Assembly: GCA_025358515.1 (NCBI GenBank)
Contig: JANYJG010000162.1
Span: forward strand, 1-50,324
Reading direction: 5' to 3'
DNA: 50,324 nt
Source of the DNA: Chloroflexota bacterium
Lineage (GTDB): Bacteria > Chloroflexota > Limnocylindria > Limnocylindrales > CSP1-4
Shown piece by piece: positions 20,185 through 30,246 of this stretch. Below the pieces are notes generated by a model that was given only the letters and a program-made list of their open reading frames with translations, was not told the DNA's origin and made no database searches. Both the position numbers and the translations under genes were made by a program. The stretch's first letter is position 1, and each line of letters opens with the position of its first letter.

Positions 20185-21915
20185 ATGACGAAACTGCTCA
20201 TCAAATACCTTCGGCCATACCGCGCCCAACTTGCGATTGTGGTCATCCTGGTCTCCGTTCAGGCGCTGACGAACCTATATCTACCCAGCCTGAACGCGGA
20301 CATCATTAACAACGGCGTAATCAAGAACGACACCGGCTACATAATCCGAACGGGCGGCTTCATGCTGCTCGTAACGTTGTTGACCGGCCTGGCTGCCATC
20401 GTGTCCGTCTACTTCGGCGCGAAGACAGCGATGTCATTCGGGCGCGACGTCCGCAGCGCGATATTCCGCCAGGTGATGGGCTTCTCGCAGAAGGAAACCA
20501 ACGTCTTTGGAACCCCCACGCTGATCACCCGCAACACGAACGACGTGCAGCAGGTTCAGATGGTCCTGGTGATGATGTTCAACATCATGATCATGGCCCC
20601 GATCATGTGTGTCGGCGGCTTGATAATGGCCCTGCGTGAGGACGTTCCGCTCTCGGGCCTTTTGGCTGTGATCGTTCCGCTTGTGGTTGTCGTCATCGGG
20701 ACCATCGCCTATATCGCTTTACCGCTGTTCCGATCCATGCAGAAGCGGACGGACCGGATCAATCAGGTCATGCGCGAGGTCCTGAGCGGCGTTCGGGTCA
20801 TTCGCGCCTTCGTGCGAACCGACCATGAGGAGAGGCGCTTCGACCAGGCCAATCTAGAGCTCACAGACAACGCTTTGCGTGTCAACCGGCTCTTTGCGGT
20901 GATGGTTCCATTCCTGTTTGCGATCATGAGCCTATCCAGCGTCGCAATCGTGTGGTTCGGCGGTATGCGGGTCGACTCCGGCGGCATGCTGATCGGCAAC
21001 CTGACGGCCTTCCTGCAATACGTCACTCAAGTTTTGTTCGCGGTCATGATGGCCGCCCTGATCTTCGTCATGGTGCCGCGAGCGGCTGCGGCGGCCGAGC
21101 GGATCCAACAGGTCCTCAACACTGAGGCAGACCTGTGCGACCCGGACGAGCCGGTGGCGATCGCCAATCCTCGCGGCGTCGTCGAGTTCCGCGACGTCGA
21201 GTTCCGCTACCCAGGTGCGGAGGATGCCGTCTTGTGCGGTATCTCGTTTACGGCTAAGCCGGGCCAGGTCACGGCCATCGTCGGCGGCACGGGCTCAGGC
21301 AAGACAACCCTTGTAAATCTGATCCCGCGCTTCTACGACGTCACCTCCGGCAGCGTCCTCGTCGATGGCGTGGATGTTCGCAACATGCGCCAAGAAGACT
21401 TGTGGCGGCTGGTTGGGTTCGTGCCTCAGAAGTCATTTCTGTTTAGCGGCACAGTGGCCAGCAACCTTCGCTACGGTGATGAGTCGGCCGATGAAGATGT
21501 CCTCTGGCACGCCCTCTCGATCGCTCAAGCAAAGACGTTCGTCACCGAGATGGACGGCCAACTGGAGGCACCGATCGACCAGGGCGGAACGAATGTCTCG
21601 GGCGGTCAACGGCAGCGCTTGGCAATCGCTCGAGCCGTCATGAAGAAGCCCAAGGTGTACGTTTTCGACGACAGCTTTTCTGCCCTGGACTTCAAGACCG
21701 ACGGGCAACTCCGGGCGGCGTTGAGGCTAGAGACCACGGACGCGACGGTCCTGATCGTGGCCCAGCGCGTGGGCACCATCCTCCGCGCCGACCAGATCAT
21801 CGTTCTGGACGGCGGCGAGATCGTGGGTACAGGGACACACGCCGAACTCATGAAAACCTGCCCAACCTACCAGGAGATCGTGTACTCGCAGCTCACCCGG
21901 GAGGAAGTCGCATGA
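20185..21915 (+). CDS. ABC transporter permease/ATP-binding protein (half-exporter, degenerate catalytic site)
   Basis: GGTGSGKTTL, NVSGGQRQR, VYVFDDSFSALD; start trimmed to ATG 20185 with upstream CAGGAG. Confidence 0.92.
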   Translation: MTKLLIKYLRPYRAQLAIVVILVSVQALTNLYLPSLNADIINNGVIKNDTGYIIRTGGFMLLVTLLTGLAAIVSVYFGAKTAMSFGRDVRSAIFRQVMGFSQKETNVFGTPTLITRNTNDVQQVQMVLVMMFNIMIMAPIMCVGGLIMALREDVPLSGLLAVIVPLVVVVIGTIAYIALPLFRSMQKRTDRINQVMREVLSGVRVIRAFVRTDHEERRFDQANLELTDNALRVNRLFAVMVPFLFAIMSLSSVAIVWFGGMRVDSGGMLIGNLTAFLQYVTQVLFAVMMAALIFVMVPRAAAAAERIQQVLNTEADLCDPDEPVAIANPRGVVEFRDVEFRYPGAEDAVLCGISFTAKPGQVTAIVGGTGSGKTTLVNLIPRFYDVTSGSVLVDGVDVRNMRQEDLWRLVGFVPQKSFLFSGTVASNLRYGDESADEDVLWHALSIAQAKTFVTEMDGQLEAPIDQGGTNVSGGQRQRLAIARAVMKKPKVYVFDDSFSALDFKTDGQLRAALRLETTDATVLIVAQRVGTILRADQIIVLDGGEIVGTGTHAELMKTCPTYQEIVYSQLTREEVA

Positions 21916-23894
21916 GCGGGCCTATGGGCGGCCACGGCGGTACCGGCGGTTCAGGCGGGCGGCCGCGCGCGATGCGCGGTCCAGGCATGGGCGGCCCGAT
22001 GGGCGGCATGATGATGCCCGCGGAAAAGGCGCAGAACTTCAAGGGCACGTTCCGCCGACTGATCGGCGAATTGCGGCCGGAGCGGCCCAAGATCGTGCTC
22101 GTCATGATCGTCGCCTTCCTCAGCACCGCCGGACAGGTCTTCGGTCCCAAGATCATCGGCAACGCCACGAACCTGCTGGTTGGTGGGCTGATCGGCAAGC
22201 GATTCCCAGCGGGCATGACGCAGGCGCAGGCGATCGAACTCGCCGGCAAGTCCGGGGACGCATCGTTCCTGTCGAAGTACGCCTTCACACCCGGCTTGGG
22301 AGTGGACTTTGGAGCACTGGCCGGGATCCTGTCCGTGGCAGCTGCGCTGTACCTGGCGGCCGCGTTCTTCAGCTGGTGCGCCTGGTACACCATGGCCGGC
22401 GTTTCGCAGCGGACCGTCTATCGGCTCCGACGCGACGTCGATCAGAAGCTGGCCAGGTTGCCTCTCAAATACTTCGACACACACGCCCGCGGCGACACCC
22501 TTAGCCGAGTTACGAATGACATCGACAACATTGCCAACACCCTACAGCAGAGCTTGACGCAGATCATCACGTCAATCGCCGTGATCATTGGGATCCTGGC
22601 CATGATGCTCTGGATCAGCCCCCTCCTGGCTCTGGTTTCGCTGCTGGTCATTCCGGTCGCAGCGGTCACGACGTTGCAGATCGCCAAGCGATCGCAGAAA
22701 CAATTTGCGACCCAGTGGGCCAGGACCGGTGTGCTCAACGGCCAGGTCGAGGAGTCCCATACCGGCCACGCCATCGTCAAGGTATTCGGCCATCAGGAAG
22801 ACGCCATCCGGCGCTTCGACGAAGAGAATGAGCGCGTCTACCAGGCGAGTTTCAAGGCACAGTTCATCTCGGGCATCATCCAGCCCGCCATGAACTTTGT
22901 GAGCAACCTCAACTATGTCGCCATCGCCGTTATTGGCGGCCTGCAAGTTGCAAGCGGCGCAATGACGCTGGGCGACGCTCTGGCGTTCATCCAGTACTCG
23001 CGCTCGTTCACAATGCCGATCACCCAGACTGCCAGCATCGCCAACCTATTGCAGTCAACCGTAGCCTCGGCCGAGCGCGTCTTCGAGCTGCTTGACGAGC
23101 CCGAAGAGATCCCCGATCCGGTGGAGCCGGCGCTGCTGGAAAATGCGACCGGCCACGTAGCGCTGAGTGGGCTGTCCTTCCGATACGATCCCGAAAAGGC
23201 GCTCATCGACGACCTCAACGCGGACGTTAGATCGGGTGAGGTTCTGGCGATTGTCGGACCCACCGGTGCCGGCAAGACCACTCTCGTGAATCTGCTGATG
23301 CGCTTCTATGAGATCGACGGCGGTACGATCAGCATCGATGGGATTGACATCCGGCGTCTGACCCGTGACAACCTGCGGCGCACTTTCGGCATGGTCCTCC
23401 AGGACACGTGGCTCTTCGGGGGCACGGTCCGTGAGAACATCGCGTACGGACGCGAGGACGCGACCGAAGAGGAAATCGTGGCCGCCGCGAAGGCTGCACA
23501 CGTCGACCATTTCGTGCGGACGATGCCTCTGGGCTACGACACGGTAATCGACGACGACGCCTCAAACCTCTCGTCGGGCGAGAAGCAACTCCTGACGATC
23601 GCGCGGGCGTTCCTGGCCGACCCGCAGATCCTGATCCTCGACGAGGCCACGAGTTCCGTGGACACTCGCACCGAGGTTCTGGTTCAGCAGGCGATGTCCC
23701 GTCTGATGAAGGGCCGCACGGCCTTCGTTATCGCCCATCGCCTCTCCACAATCCGCAACGCGGACGAAATTCTGGTCATGGACCGCGGCAAGATCGTGGA
23801 GCAGGGCAGCCACGATGAGTTAATCGCTCGCAAGGGTTTCTACTACGACCTGTACAACTCGCAGTTCGAGGAGGCCCTCGCGGAGGTGGTCTGA
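21912..23894 (+). CDS. ABC transporter permease/ATP-binding protein (partner half-exporter)
   Basis: GPTGAGKTTL, NLSSGEKQLL, ILILDEATSSVD; Gly/Met-rich N-terminus; ATGA overlap. Confidence 0.92.
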   Translation: MSGPMGGHGGTGGSGGRPRAMRGPGMGGPMGGMMMPAEKAQNFKGTFRRLIGELRPERPKIVLVMIVAFLSTAGQVFGPKIIGNATNLLVGGLIGKRFPAGMTQAQAIELAGKSGDASFLSKYAFTPGLGVDFGALAGILSVAAALYLAAAFFSWCAWYTMAGVSQRTVYRLRRDVDQKLARLPLKYFDTHARGDTLSRVTNDIDNIANTLQQSLTQIITSIAVIIGILAMMLWISPLLALVSLLVIPVAAVTTLQIAKRSQKQFATQWARTGVLNGQVEESHTGHAIVKVFGHQEDAIRRFDEENERVYQASFKAQFISGIIQPAMNFVSNLNYVAIAVIGGLQVASGAMTLGDALAFIQYSRSFTMPITQTASIANLLQSTVASAERVFELLDEPEEIPDPVEPALLENATGHVALSGLSFRYDPEKALIDDLNADVRSGEVLAIVGPTGAGKTTLVNLLMRFYEIDGGTISIDGIDIRRLTRDNLRRTFGMVLQDTWLFGGTVRENIAYGREDATEEEIVAAAKAAHVDHFVRTMPLGYDTVIDDDASNLSSGEKQLLTIARAFLADPQILILDEATSSVDTRTEVLVQQAMSRLMKGRTAFVIAHRLSTIRNADEILVMDRGKIVEQGSHDELIARKGFYYDLYNSQFEEALAEVV

Positions 23895-23975
23895 GCCAGT
23901 AACTCGCAGATGAATGGGCCGGGTCCGCACCCACCTTCCCGCCCGACGGCGGCGCAGCCCCCGATCCCCGCACAC

Positions 23976-24220
23976 TTCTTGCTCAATGGACGCAAGATGA
24001 GCGCTAAGCAAATGGAGCGGGGCCTCGTTGCCCGGAATGACCACGCGGATCCGTCCACCCTTCCCGACCGATCATTTGAGAGCGCGAATTGGCTCAGGAT
24101 CCCCATATTCCTCCCCATTGCAACGCACCTTGAGTCGGCTCACGGACCTCAGGCCTCTCTGGCGCCTGTTTGGTGCCACGGACCTTGGATAACGCTCACC
24201 TCAGGACCGTTGAGCAAGAA
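23976..24220. repeat. Intergenic element bounded by imperfect ~31-bp inverted repeats
   Basis: TTCTTGCTCAATGGACGCAAGATGAGCGCTAAG ... right end reverse complement TTCTTGCTCAACGGTCCTGAGGTGAGCGTTATC. Confidence 0.5.
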
Positions 24221-24323
24221 TGCGCCGCCACATGGCAGGATCGTCGCCGAGGTCTGATAGCCGACGCACCGGGCCCGGACCTCTAGCCGGCGCGCCTCTT
24301 GGTCGGCGCGATCGGGTCTGACA

Positions 24324-24362
24324 GCGTGCTGCCGCCGCGTGCCGCCGCCGCGTGCTGCCGCC
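24324..24362. repeat. Three tandem 13-bp repeats
   Basis: GCGTGCTGCCGCC / GCGTGCCGCCGCC / GCGTGCTGCCGCC. Confidence 0.8.
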
Positions 24363-24408
24363 GCGGCCCCCACCGCGCGCAGACACTGGTCAGGAGTAAC
24401 CTCAGCCC

Positions 24409-25332
24409 GTGCATGCCTTTCGATTTGCCGTTCAGCATGACTCCGCGCCCAACGGCGGGGCCTGGTCGGAAATCGCGCGGCGAGCCGAAGCAATCGGCTA
24501 TGACGTGCTGGTCATGCCCGACCACCTCGGGCACCAGCTCTCGCCGTTCGCCGCCCTCGCGGCGGCTGCCGCGGCCACGACCCGGCTGCGGGTGGGCGCC
24601 TTTGTTTTCGCCAACGATTACCGTCACCCGCTGATCCTGGCGCGCGAAGCGGCCACGCTGGACTTCCTGTCCGGAGGGCGGTTCGAATTGGGGCTGGGCG
24701 CAGGTTGGATGACTGCCGATTACCGCCAGCTCGGCATAACCTACGATCCCGCGCCGCGCCGCGCCGATCGTCTCGAGGAAGCCGTCCCGCTGTACAAACG
24801 GCTGCTCGCCGGCGAGACAGTTACGCATCACGGCGAGCATTACAACCTGGACCGCGCCTACGTCGGCGTGCCGACAATCCAGAAGCCCCGGCCGCCACTG
24901 GCCATCGGCGCGGGCGGGCCTCGAATGCTCAGGCTCGCCGCTCGCGAAGCCGACATCGTGGGACTGATCCCCGGCTTCAGCGAACGAGGCCGGCCCATCT
25001 TCGGCCAGGCGACCGAGAAGGCAACGGTGGCAAAGGTCGCGCTGATCAAGGAGGCGGCCGGCGACCGATTCGAGGAGCTGGAGATCAACCTCATGGTCGG
25101 CTCTGCCGGTCTGGTTGGCAGCGGCAACTCGCTGTTCGGATCCGCAAGGGCCGCCACGGTCCGTGCCGCGACCGCCGTTTACGGCAGCCCGTACGTCCTC
25201 TACGGAACACTCAAGGGCGTGCGCGAGCAACTCCTTCGGCGGCGCGACAAGCTCGGCATCAGCTACTACACGTTCCCGAGTCGCTCGATGGAGACAATGG
25301 CGCCACTGGTCGAATCATTGGCTGGCAAATGA
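24409..25332 (+). CDS. LLM-class (F420-dependent-like) oxidoreductase
   Basis: GYDVLVMPDHLG, VFANDYRHPLILAREAATLDFLSGGRFELGLGAGW. Confidence 0.88.
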   Translation: MHAFRFAVQHDSAPNGGAWSEIARRAEAIGYDVLVMPDHLGHQLSPFAALAAAAAATTRLRVGAFVFANDYRHPLILAREAATLDFLSGGRFELGLGAGWMTADYRQLGITYDPAPRRADRLEEAVPLYKRLLAGETVTHHGEHYNLDRAYVGVPTIQKPRPPLAIGAGGPRMLRLAAREADIVGLIPGFSERGRPIFGQATEKATVAKVALIKEAAGDRFEELEINLMVGSAGLVGSGNSLFGSARAATVRAATAVYGSPYVLYGTLKGVREQLLRRRDKLGISYYTFPSRSMETMAPLVESLAGK

Positions 25333-26516
25333 CGACGGACGCGCGCCGGCCGATTCCGCCTGAACGATATCTCGATCGTTTGCGCGCCTGCCGGGAGGAG
25401 GTAGCGGCACGCGGCTTCGCGGCGCTGCTCATCGGCGTTGGGCCGGACCTGCGGTACCTGACCGGATTCGTTGGCGAGCCGATGGAGCGGATCACCCTGC
25501 TGGTGGTCCCGAGCGAGGGTCCGGTCTCGTTCGTGGTGCCGCGCCTGGAGGCGACGAAGGCCGGCGCAACTCCAGTGGCAGCCAGTGGCGCCGCCAGAGT
25601 GGTCCCGTTCGGCGAATCCGACGACGCGTCCGCCCTTGTGGCCCGACTGGTGGCTTCCGCCGGCTCGGGCGCCGCGGGCTCGGAAGCCGCGGGCTCGGAA
25701 GCCCCGATCGGGCTGTCCGATCGGCTGTGGGCGATGCACGTCCTGCAAATGCAAGCCGCCCTGCCCGGCCGAAGGTTCGCATCCGCGAGCACGATCATGC
25801 GTGACCTGCGCGAGGTCAAGGACGCCGACGAGGTTCGCCTGCTGGCGCTTGCCGCCGCGGCTGCCGACCGGACAATCGACGCAATCTCGGCCGGGCCGCT
25901 GGTCGGTCGAACCGAAGCGGATGTCAGCCGCGAGATTCGACGGCGCCTCATCGACGAGGGTCACGACCTGGCCGATTTCGCGATCGTCGGGTCCGGGCCC
26001 AACGGCGCGTCGCCCCACCACGATGCATCCGAGCGCGTCATCGGGCCCGGCGAGCCCATCGTCCTGGACATCGGAGGGACGCTGGCGGGCTACCTGAGCG
26101 ACACGACCCGCACGATCTGGGTCAGCGGCCCCAATGGCATCGTGCCGGAGCCCGAGTTCGTGAGCGTCTACGACCTGGTACGCGAAGCGCAGGCTCAGGC
26201 CACCGCGGCCGTCCGACCGGGCGTCGCGGCCGAAGATGTCGATGCCATCGCCCGCGCGGTCATTGCAGCTTCCGGATACGGCGACTTCTTCACTCATCGA
26301 GTCGGCCACGGTATCGGCCTGGAGGTTCACGAGGACCCGTACATGGTCGCCGGCAACGCCACCGTGCTGCGGCCCGGCATGGCGTTCAGCGTCGAACCGG
26401 GCATCTACCTCTCGGGCCGTTGGGGCGTACGCCTGGAGAACATCGTGATGTGCGTACGGGACGGCGCCAAGGTCCTGAACCACTCGAGCCTGGACCTGAG
26501 GGTCGTTCGGGGCTAG
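25329..26516 (+). CDS. M24 family Xaa-Pro peptidase
   Basis: VLDIGGTLAGYLSDTTRT, HRVGHGIGLEVHEDP, GMAFSVEPGIYL; ATGA overlap with previous gene. Confidence 0.9.
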   Translation: MTTDARRPIPPERYLDRLRACREEVAARGFAALLIGVGPDLRYLTGFVGEPMERITLLVVPSEGPVSFVVPRLEATKAGATPVAASGAARVVPFGESDDASALVARLVASAGSGAAGSEAAGSEAPIGLSDRLWAMHVLQMQAALPGRRFASASTIMRDLREVKDADEVRLLALAAAAADRTIDAISAGPLVGRTEADVSREIRRRLIDEGHDLADFAIVGSGPNGASPHHDASERVIGPGEPIVLDIGGTLAGYLSDTTRTIWVSGPNGIVPEPEFVSVYDLVREAQAQATAAVRPGVAAEDVDAIARAVIAASGYGDFFTHRVGHGIGLEVHEDPYMVAGNATVLRPGMAFSVEPGIYLSGRWGVRLENIVMCVRDGAKVLNHSSLDLRVVRG

Positions 26517-26595
26517 TTGGGGCAACGCACCGCGATGCGAAGCGGAGCGGAGCTGGGGCGCGCCGCGCTGCGCCGCGCGGCTCCGGGGCACGCCG

Positions 26596-26766
26596 TTTCT
26601 GCTCAACTTCGCCCGGAGTGCTGATAAGTGAGCAGGAACCTCCCAGGCGCCGCCGACCCGACCCAAACAGAGCCGATCCACGAGGGGCTGAGGCGCGAAG
26701 GACGGAGACTTGGTCGCAACCGGCCGCCGCGGGTCACTTAGCAGCAACCGGGGCGAAGTTGAGCAA
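26596..26766. repeat. Intergenic element bounded by ~32-bp inverted repeats
   Basis: TGCTCAACTTCGCCCGGAGTGCTGATAAGTGA ... TCACTTAGCAGCAACCGGGGCGAAGTTGAGCA, 28 of 32 complementary. Confidence 0.6.
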
Positions 26767-26945
26767 TTTTCTGTTCGACTACGCCCAAACGGCGGGCTGG
26801 ACGGTTCCTGGCGTGTTCGCGGCTGCCGACCGGTGTATATGCTCGACCTGACAGGCCTCCCGGGGCCGAAAACGGCCGTGCCGCCAACGTCGCATTCAAT
26901 CGACCAGCCCCTCGCCAATCGCACCAGCAGAACAAGGAGGTAACC

Positions 26946-27935
26946 GTGAAGCGGATATTGGGACGAAGCGGGATCGAAGTCTCGGCGGTCGGGATGGGCT
27001 GCTGGGCAATCGGCGGACCTTGGACCTTCATTGGCTCGACCGCGGGCTGGAGCGATGTAGACGACTCAGAGTCGACCCGCGCCATCCACGCCGCCCTGGA
27101 CCTGGGCGTCAACTTCTTTGACACGGCCGCCAACTACGGCTGTGGCCACAGCGAGCGAATCCTTGGAGCGGCCCTCGCCGGACGTCGCGACCAGGCCGTA
27201 ATTGCCACCAAGTTCGGGTACAACGTAGATGAGGCTGCCAGGGCGGCATTGCCCTACGGCGCCACCGAAGAAGAGAGCGACGTCGCGAGCCACGTCCGCG
27301 AGGACTTGGAGCGGAGCCTTGGGCGCCTGAACACAGATCACGTGGACATTTACCTGCTCCACGTCTGGGGCCTGACCTTGCAGCGAGCGCTGGCGGTCCG
27401 CGACGTCCTGGAGGAGCTGGTCGAGGAGGGCAAAGTCCGAACCTACGGTTGGAGCACCGACCAGACCGACGCGATCGAATCCTTCGCCACGCTGCCGGCC
27501 TGCGGCGTCGTGGAACAGCAGTTGAACGTGTTTGACGGCAACGCCGAACTGCTGGCCCTGTGCGAACGTCAGAACCTCGCCAGCATCAACCGTGCGCCGC
27601 TCGGCATGGGCGTACTGACAGGCAAGTTCACCCCGCAATCGACCTTCGCCACAAATGATGTTCGCGGCCATGCCCAGTGGTTCCCCGGAATCCAGAACGG
27701 CCGGCCCGCAAAGGAGTGGCTGGACTCGCTCGAATCCGTCCGTGAGGTCCTCGCTAGTGACGGCCGAACCCTCGCCCAGGGTGCCCTGGCTTGGATCTGG
27801 GGGCGCAGTCCCAACACGGTTCCGATTCCCGGCTTCAGAACCGTCAAGCAGGTCCAGGAGAACGCGAAGGCGATGGAGTTCGGGCCGCTCACGCCCACGC
27901 AGATGGCGGAAATCGATCGAATTCTCGGCCGATAG
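26946..27935 (+). CDS. Aldo/keto reductase
   Basis: RILGRSGIEVSAVGMGCWAIGG, NFFDTAANYG, VIATKFGY, LNTDHVDIYLLH; SD AAGGAGG. Confidence 0.93.
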   Translation: MKRILGRSGIEVSAVGMGCWAIGGPWTFIGSTAGWSDVDDSESTRAIHAALDLGVNFFDTAANYGCGHSERILGAALAGRRDQAVIATKFGYNVDEAARAALPYGATEEESDVASHVREDLERSLGRLNTDHVDIYLLHVWGLTLQRALAVRDVLEELVEEGKVRTYGWSTDQTDAIESFATLPACGVVEQQLNVFDGNAELLALCERQNLASINRAPLGMGVLTGKFTPQSTFATNDVRGHAQWFPGIQNGRPAKEWLDSLESVREVLASDGRTLAQGALAWIWGRSPNTVPIPGFRTVKQVQENAKAMEFGPLTPTQMAEIDRILGR

Positions 27936-27949
27936 AAACTGGCGGCTGT

Positions 27950-28930
27950 CTACTGCGCTAGGCCGGGAGCCGACGATCGACGGGCGGCCGGCTCGATCGT
28001 CTTGCCGCGCCGGACTCGATCCGCCTCCACGGCCTGAAGGTCTTCCTCCTCCAGTTGCGCGCCCCACAGTGCGGCGTCCCGGCCCCAGATTCGCCTCACA
28101 TTGTCGAGGCCATCTGGGCCCAGGACGCTGAAATCGTAGGACTCGATCCACGGCCTAGCCGCAAGCGGGTCGGCCAGCCAACTATCGCCCGACTTCTTCA
28201 CCTCGTCGATGAATACCCCGGTGTCCGAGCGACGATAGCTCTCGAGCGACGCGAGCAGCCCCGCGAACTCCTCGCGCGCTGCCGGCGAAACACCCACCAC
28301 GCCGATCTCCATCAGCCGGCCGAAGGCCCGATAGAGACGCCATCGGAAGGTGGCCTCATCGGGGTCGAAGTCCGGCGGCGGCACGGCGCCCGGCCACAGC
28401 GTCCGGCTCAGCTCGTCCATTCGAATGGCTCGCCGGCCGGCTTCGTTCCACGACTCGAACCCTGACAGCAAGTCCTCTAGCTCGGCGATCATGAGATCAC
28501 AAAGCGGCGAAGTCTCGGGCGTCCGCAGCCCCTCGATCAAGCCTCGGTCGTCGCGGATCCGTGCGATCTGGACCTGCCCAGCACCCGCGCGGATCCGATT
28601 GGACATTCGCGTCAACTCGACCTTCACCCGCCGAAGGTCCCACTTCACGTCACGTCCGCCCAGCAGGGCGAACCACCTGACCGGCAGGAGCATCAGGGCT
28701 GCAATGAGGGTGGTCATCTCGATGATCGTGGCGACCGGTTGCGAGTCGGCCGACAGATAGGCCAGCGGGATGAGGGCCCAGCTGAGCAGGACGACCGCGC
28801 CCCACCGCAGCGCGTTGAGCATATCCGCGCGCAGCCGAGCATGGTCTTCGATGAGTTGATCGCCCTGTGTCAGGTAGAGGTACATTGCGCAGGCGCTGAC
28901 ACCAGCAGCCGCAATTACAACGACGCCCAC
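27950..28930 (-). CDS. Hypothetical membrane protein
   Basis: N-terminal TM helices, acidic/helical cytosolic domain; antiparallel ORFs have implausible composition. Confidence 0.65.
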   Translation of the reverse strand: MGVVVIAAAGVSACAMYLYLTQGDQLIEDHARLRADMLNALRWGAVVLLSWALIPLAYLSADSQPVATIIEMTTLIAALMLLPVRWFALLGGRDVKWDLRRVKVELTRMSNRIRAGAGQVQIARIRDDRGLIEGLRTPETSPLCDLMIAELEDLLSGFESWNEAGRRAIRMDELSRTLWPGAVPPPDFDPDEATFRWRLYRAFGRLMEIGVVGVSPAAREEFAGLLASLESYRRSDTGVFIDEVKKSGDSWLADPLAARPWIESYDFSVLGPDGLDNVRRIWGRDAALWGAQLEEEDLQAVEADRVRRGKTIEPAARRSSAPGLAQ

Positions 28931-29120
28931 GGCCCGTCCTTGAATGGAGCCGGCCCACTGGTTGCGATCCGGTCCCGGGCAGCGTACTCACGGGAACCTT
29001 CGATGCCAAGGGCTGTCGCGCCGGGCGTCCTATTGGTGCGGCCTTCGCCTTGCACAGCCACGCGAGCCGAACCCACGCGCTAGGCTAGCCATCGATCGAT
29101 CCGTAATTCGTCAGGTTGCT

Positions 29121-30203
29121 ATGACCGCCACTCCGCCGGTTTACGACAAGCCGAGCGCTCCCGTGGACAAACGCCTGCTCGTTGTTGGCGCAGGCGCCGT
29201 GGGTACTTTCCTGGGGACGCTGCTCGGGTCCGTTGGGTACGACGTGACGCTGGTTCGCATCTTCGAACCGCCCTCCGAGAAGCCCGTGACGCTGACCCGC
29301 CCCGACGGTACGCGAGTCGTGGTACCGGTCCATCGCGTGACCCGCACGGAGGACGCCCAACCACCGGACCTGATTCTGGTCGCGGTCAAGATGCCGGCCC
29401 TGCGCGAAGCCCTGGCGCCAACCCAAGTCTGGCCCGACGTGCCAACACTCACCGTCGAGAACGGCATCGGTGCGGAACAGGCCGCGGCGGAGGTCCGAAA
29501 CCTCGCACCCATCCTCGCCGGTTCGATGACGGCGCCGATCCGGCTCGCCTCCGGAGACGAGGTCTCCTGGCTGGGGCGCGGCGGGATCGGGCTGGCGGCG
29601 ACCAATGGCCCGGCGGAACGGTTCATCGCGCCGCTCCTCGCGGACTTCAGGCGAGCCGGTCTGCGTGCCGCCGAGCTCCCGGATGCCGGCTCGATGAAGT
29701 GGTCCAAGCTGCTCGCCAATCTCGTCGCCAACGCCACGGGAGCCATCCTGGACATGGACCCGGACGCGATCTACGCCGATGGGCGGCTCTTCGAGATCGA
29801 GCGACGACAGCTCCTCGAGACGCTGGCGGTAATGTCCGCGCTAGGGCTTCGGCCGGTGCGATTGCCCGGGGCAGCGGTTCCGTGGCTGGCGCGGGCGGGT
29901 CGGCTGCCCAGCTGGCTGAGCCGGCCGATCCTTCGCCGAATCGTCGGTGGGGCTCGCGGCGGCAAGCTGCCGTCACTCCGGCTCCACGTACACGCCGCCG
30001 GCGACGCCCCATCGGGCGAGCAGACCGAGGTCATGTGGATGAACGGCGCCGTCGCGAGCTTCGGCGCGGAAAATGGCGTGTCGGCGCCGGTCAACGCTCG
30101 GCTGGCCGAACTGGTGGACGAAGTGGCGGCCAACCCCGACCGCCGCGCCTATTTCCGCCACAACCCCGGGCGGCTGCTGGCCGACCTTGCGAGCACTTCT
30201 TAG
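29121..30203 (+). CDS. 2-dehydropantoate 2-reductase family (ApbA/PanE)
   Basis: RLLVVGAGAVGTFLGTLLGSVGYDVTLV, LILVAVKMPAL, TVENGIGAEQ, KWSKLLANLVANATGAI; start trimmed to ATG 29121. Confidence 0.85.
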   Translation: MTATPPVYDKPSAPVDKRLLVVGAGAVGTFLGTLLGSVGYDVTLVRIFEPPSEKPVTLTRPDGTRVVVPVHRVTRTEDAQPPDLILVAVKMPALREALAPTQVWPDVPTLTVENGIGAEQAAAEVRNLAPILAGSMTAPIRLASGDEVSWLGRGGIGLAATNGPAERFIAPLLADFRRAGLRAAELPDAGSMKWSKLLANLVANATGAILDMDPDAIYADGRLFEIERRQLLETLAVMSALGLRPVRLPGAAVPWLARAGRLPSWLSRPILRRIVGGARGGKLPSLRLHVHAAGDAPSGEQTEVMWMNGAVASFGAENGVSAPVNARLAELVDEVAANPDRRAYFRHNPGRLLADLASTS

Positions 30204-30232
30204 GCCCGGACCCCGGCCTCCGCGAGCCGTCA

Positions 30233-30246
30233 TATACTTCCCCGCG
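30233..30246 (+). promoter_or_regulatory. Putative leaderless promoter of plsY
   Basis: TATACT ending 8 nt before ATG 30247; no Shine-Dalgarno. Confidence 0.4.

Noticed and set aside
25266-26924. 552-aa minus-strand ORF
   Set aside because: Antisense shadow of the M24 peptidase gene; Arg/Gly-rich, no recognisable domain, GC-rich codon artefact.
27066-28151. 361-aa minus-strand ORF
   Set aside because: Shadow of the aldo/keto reductase; composition implausible.
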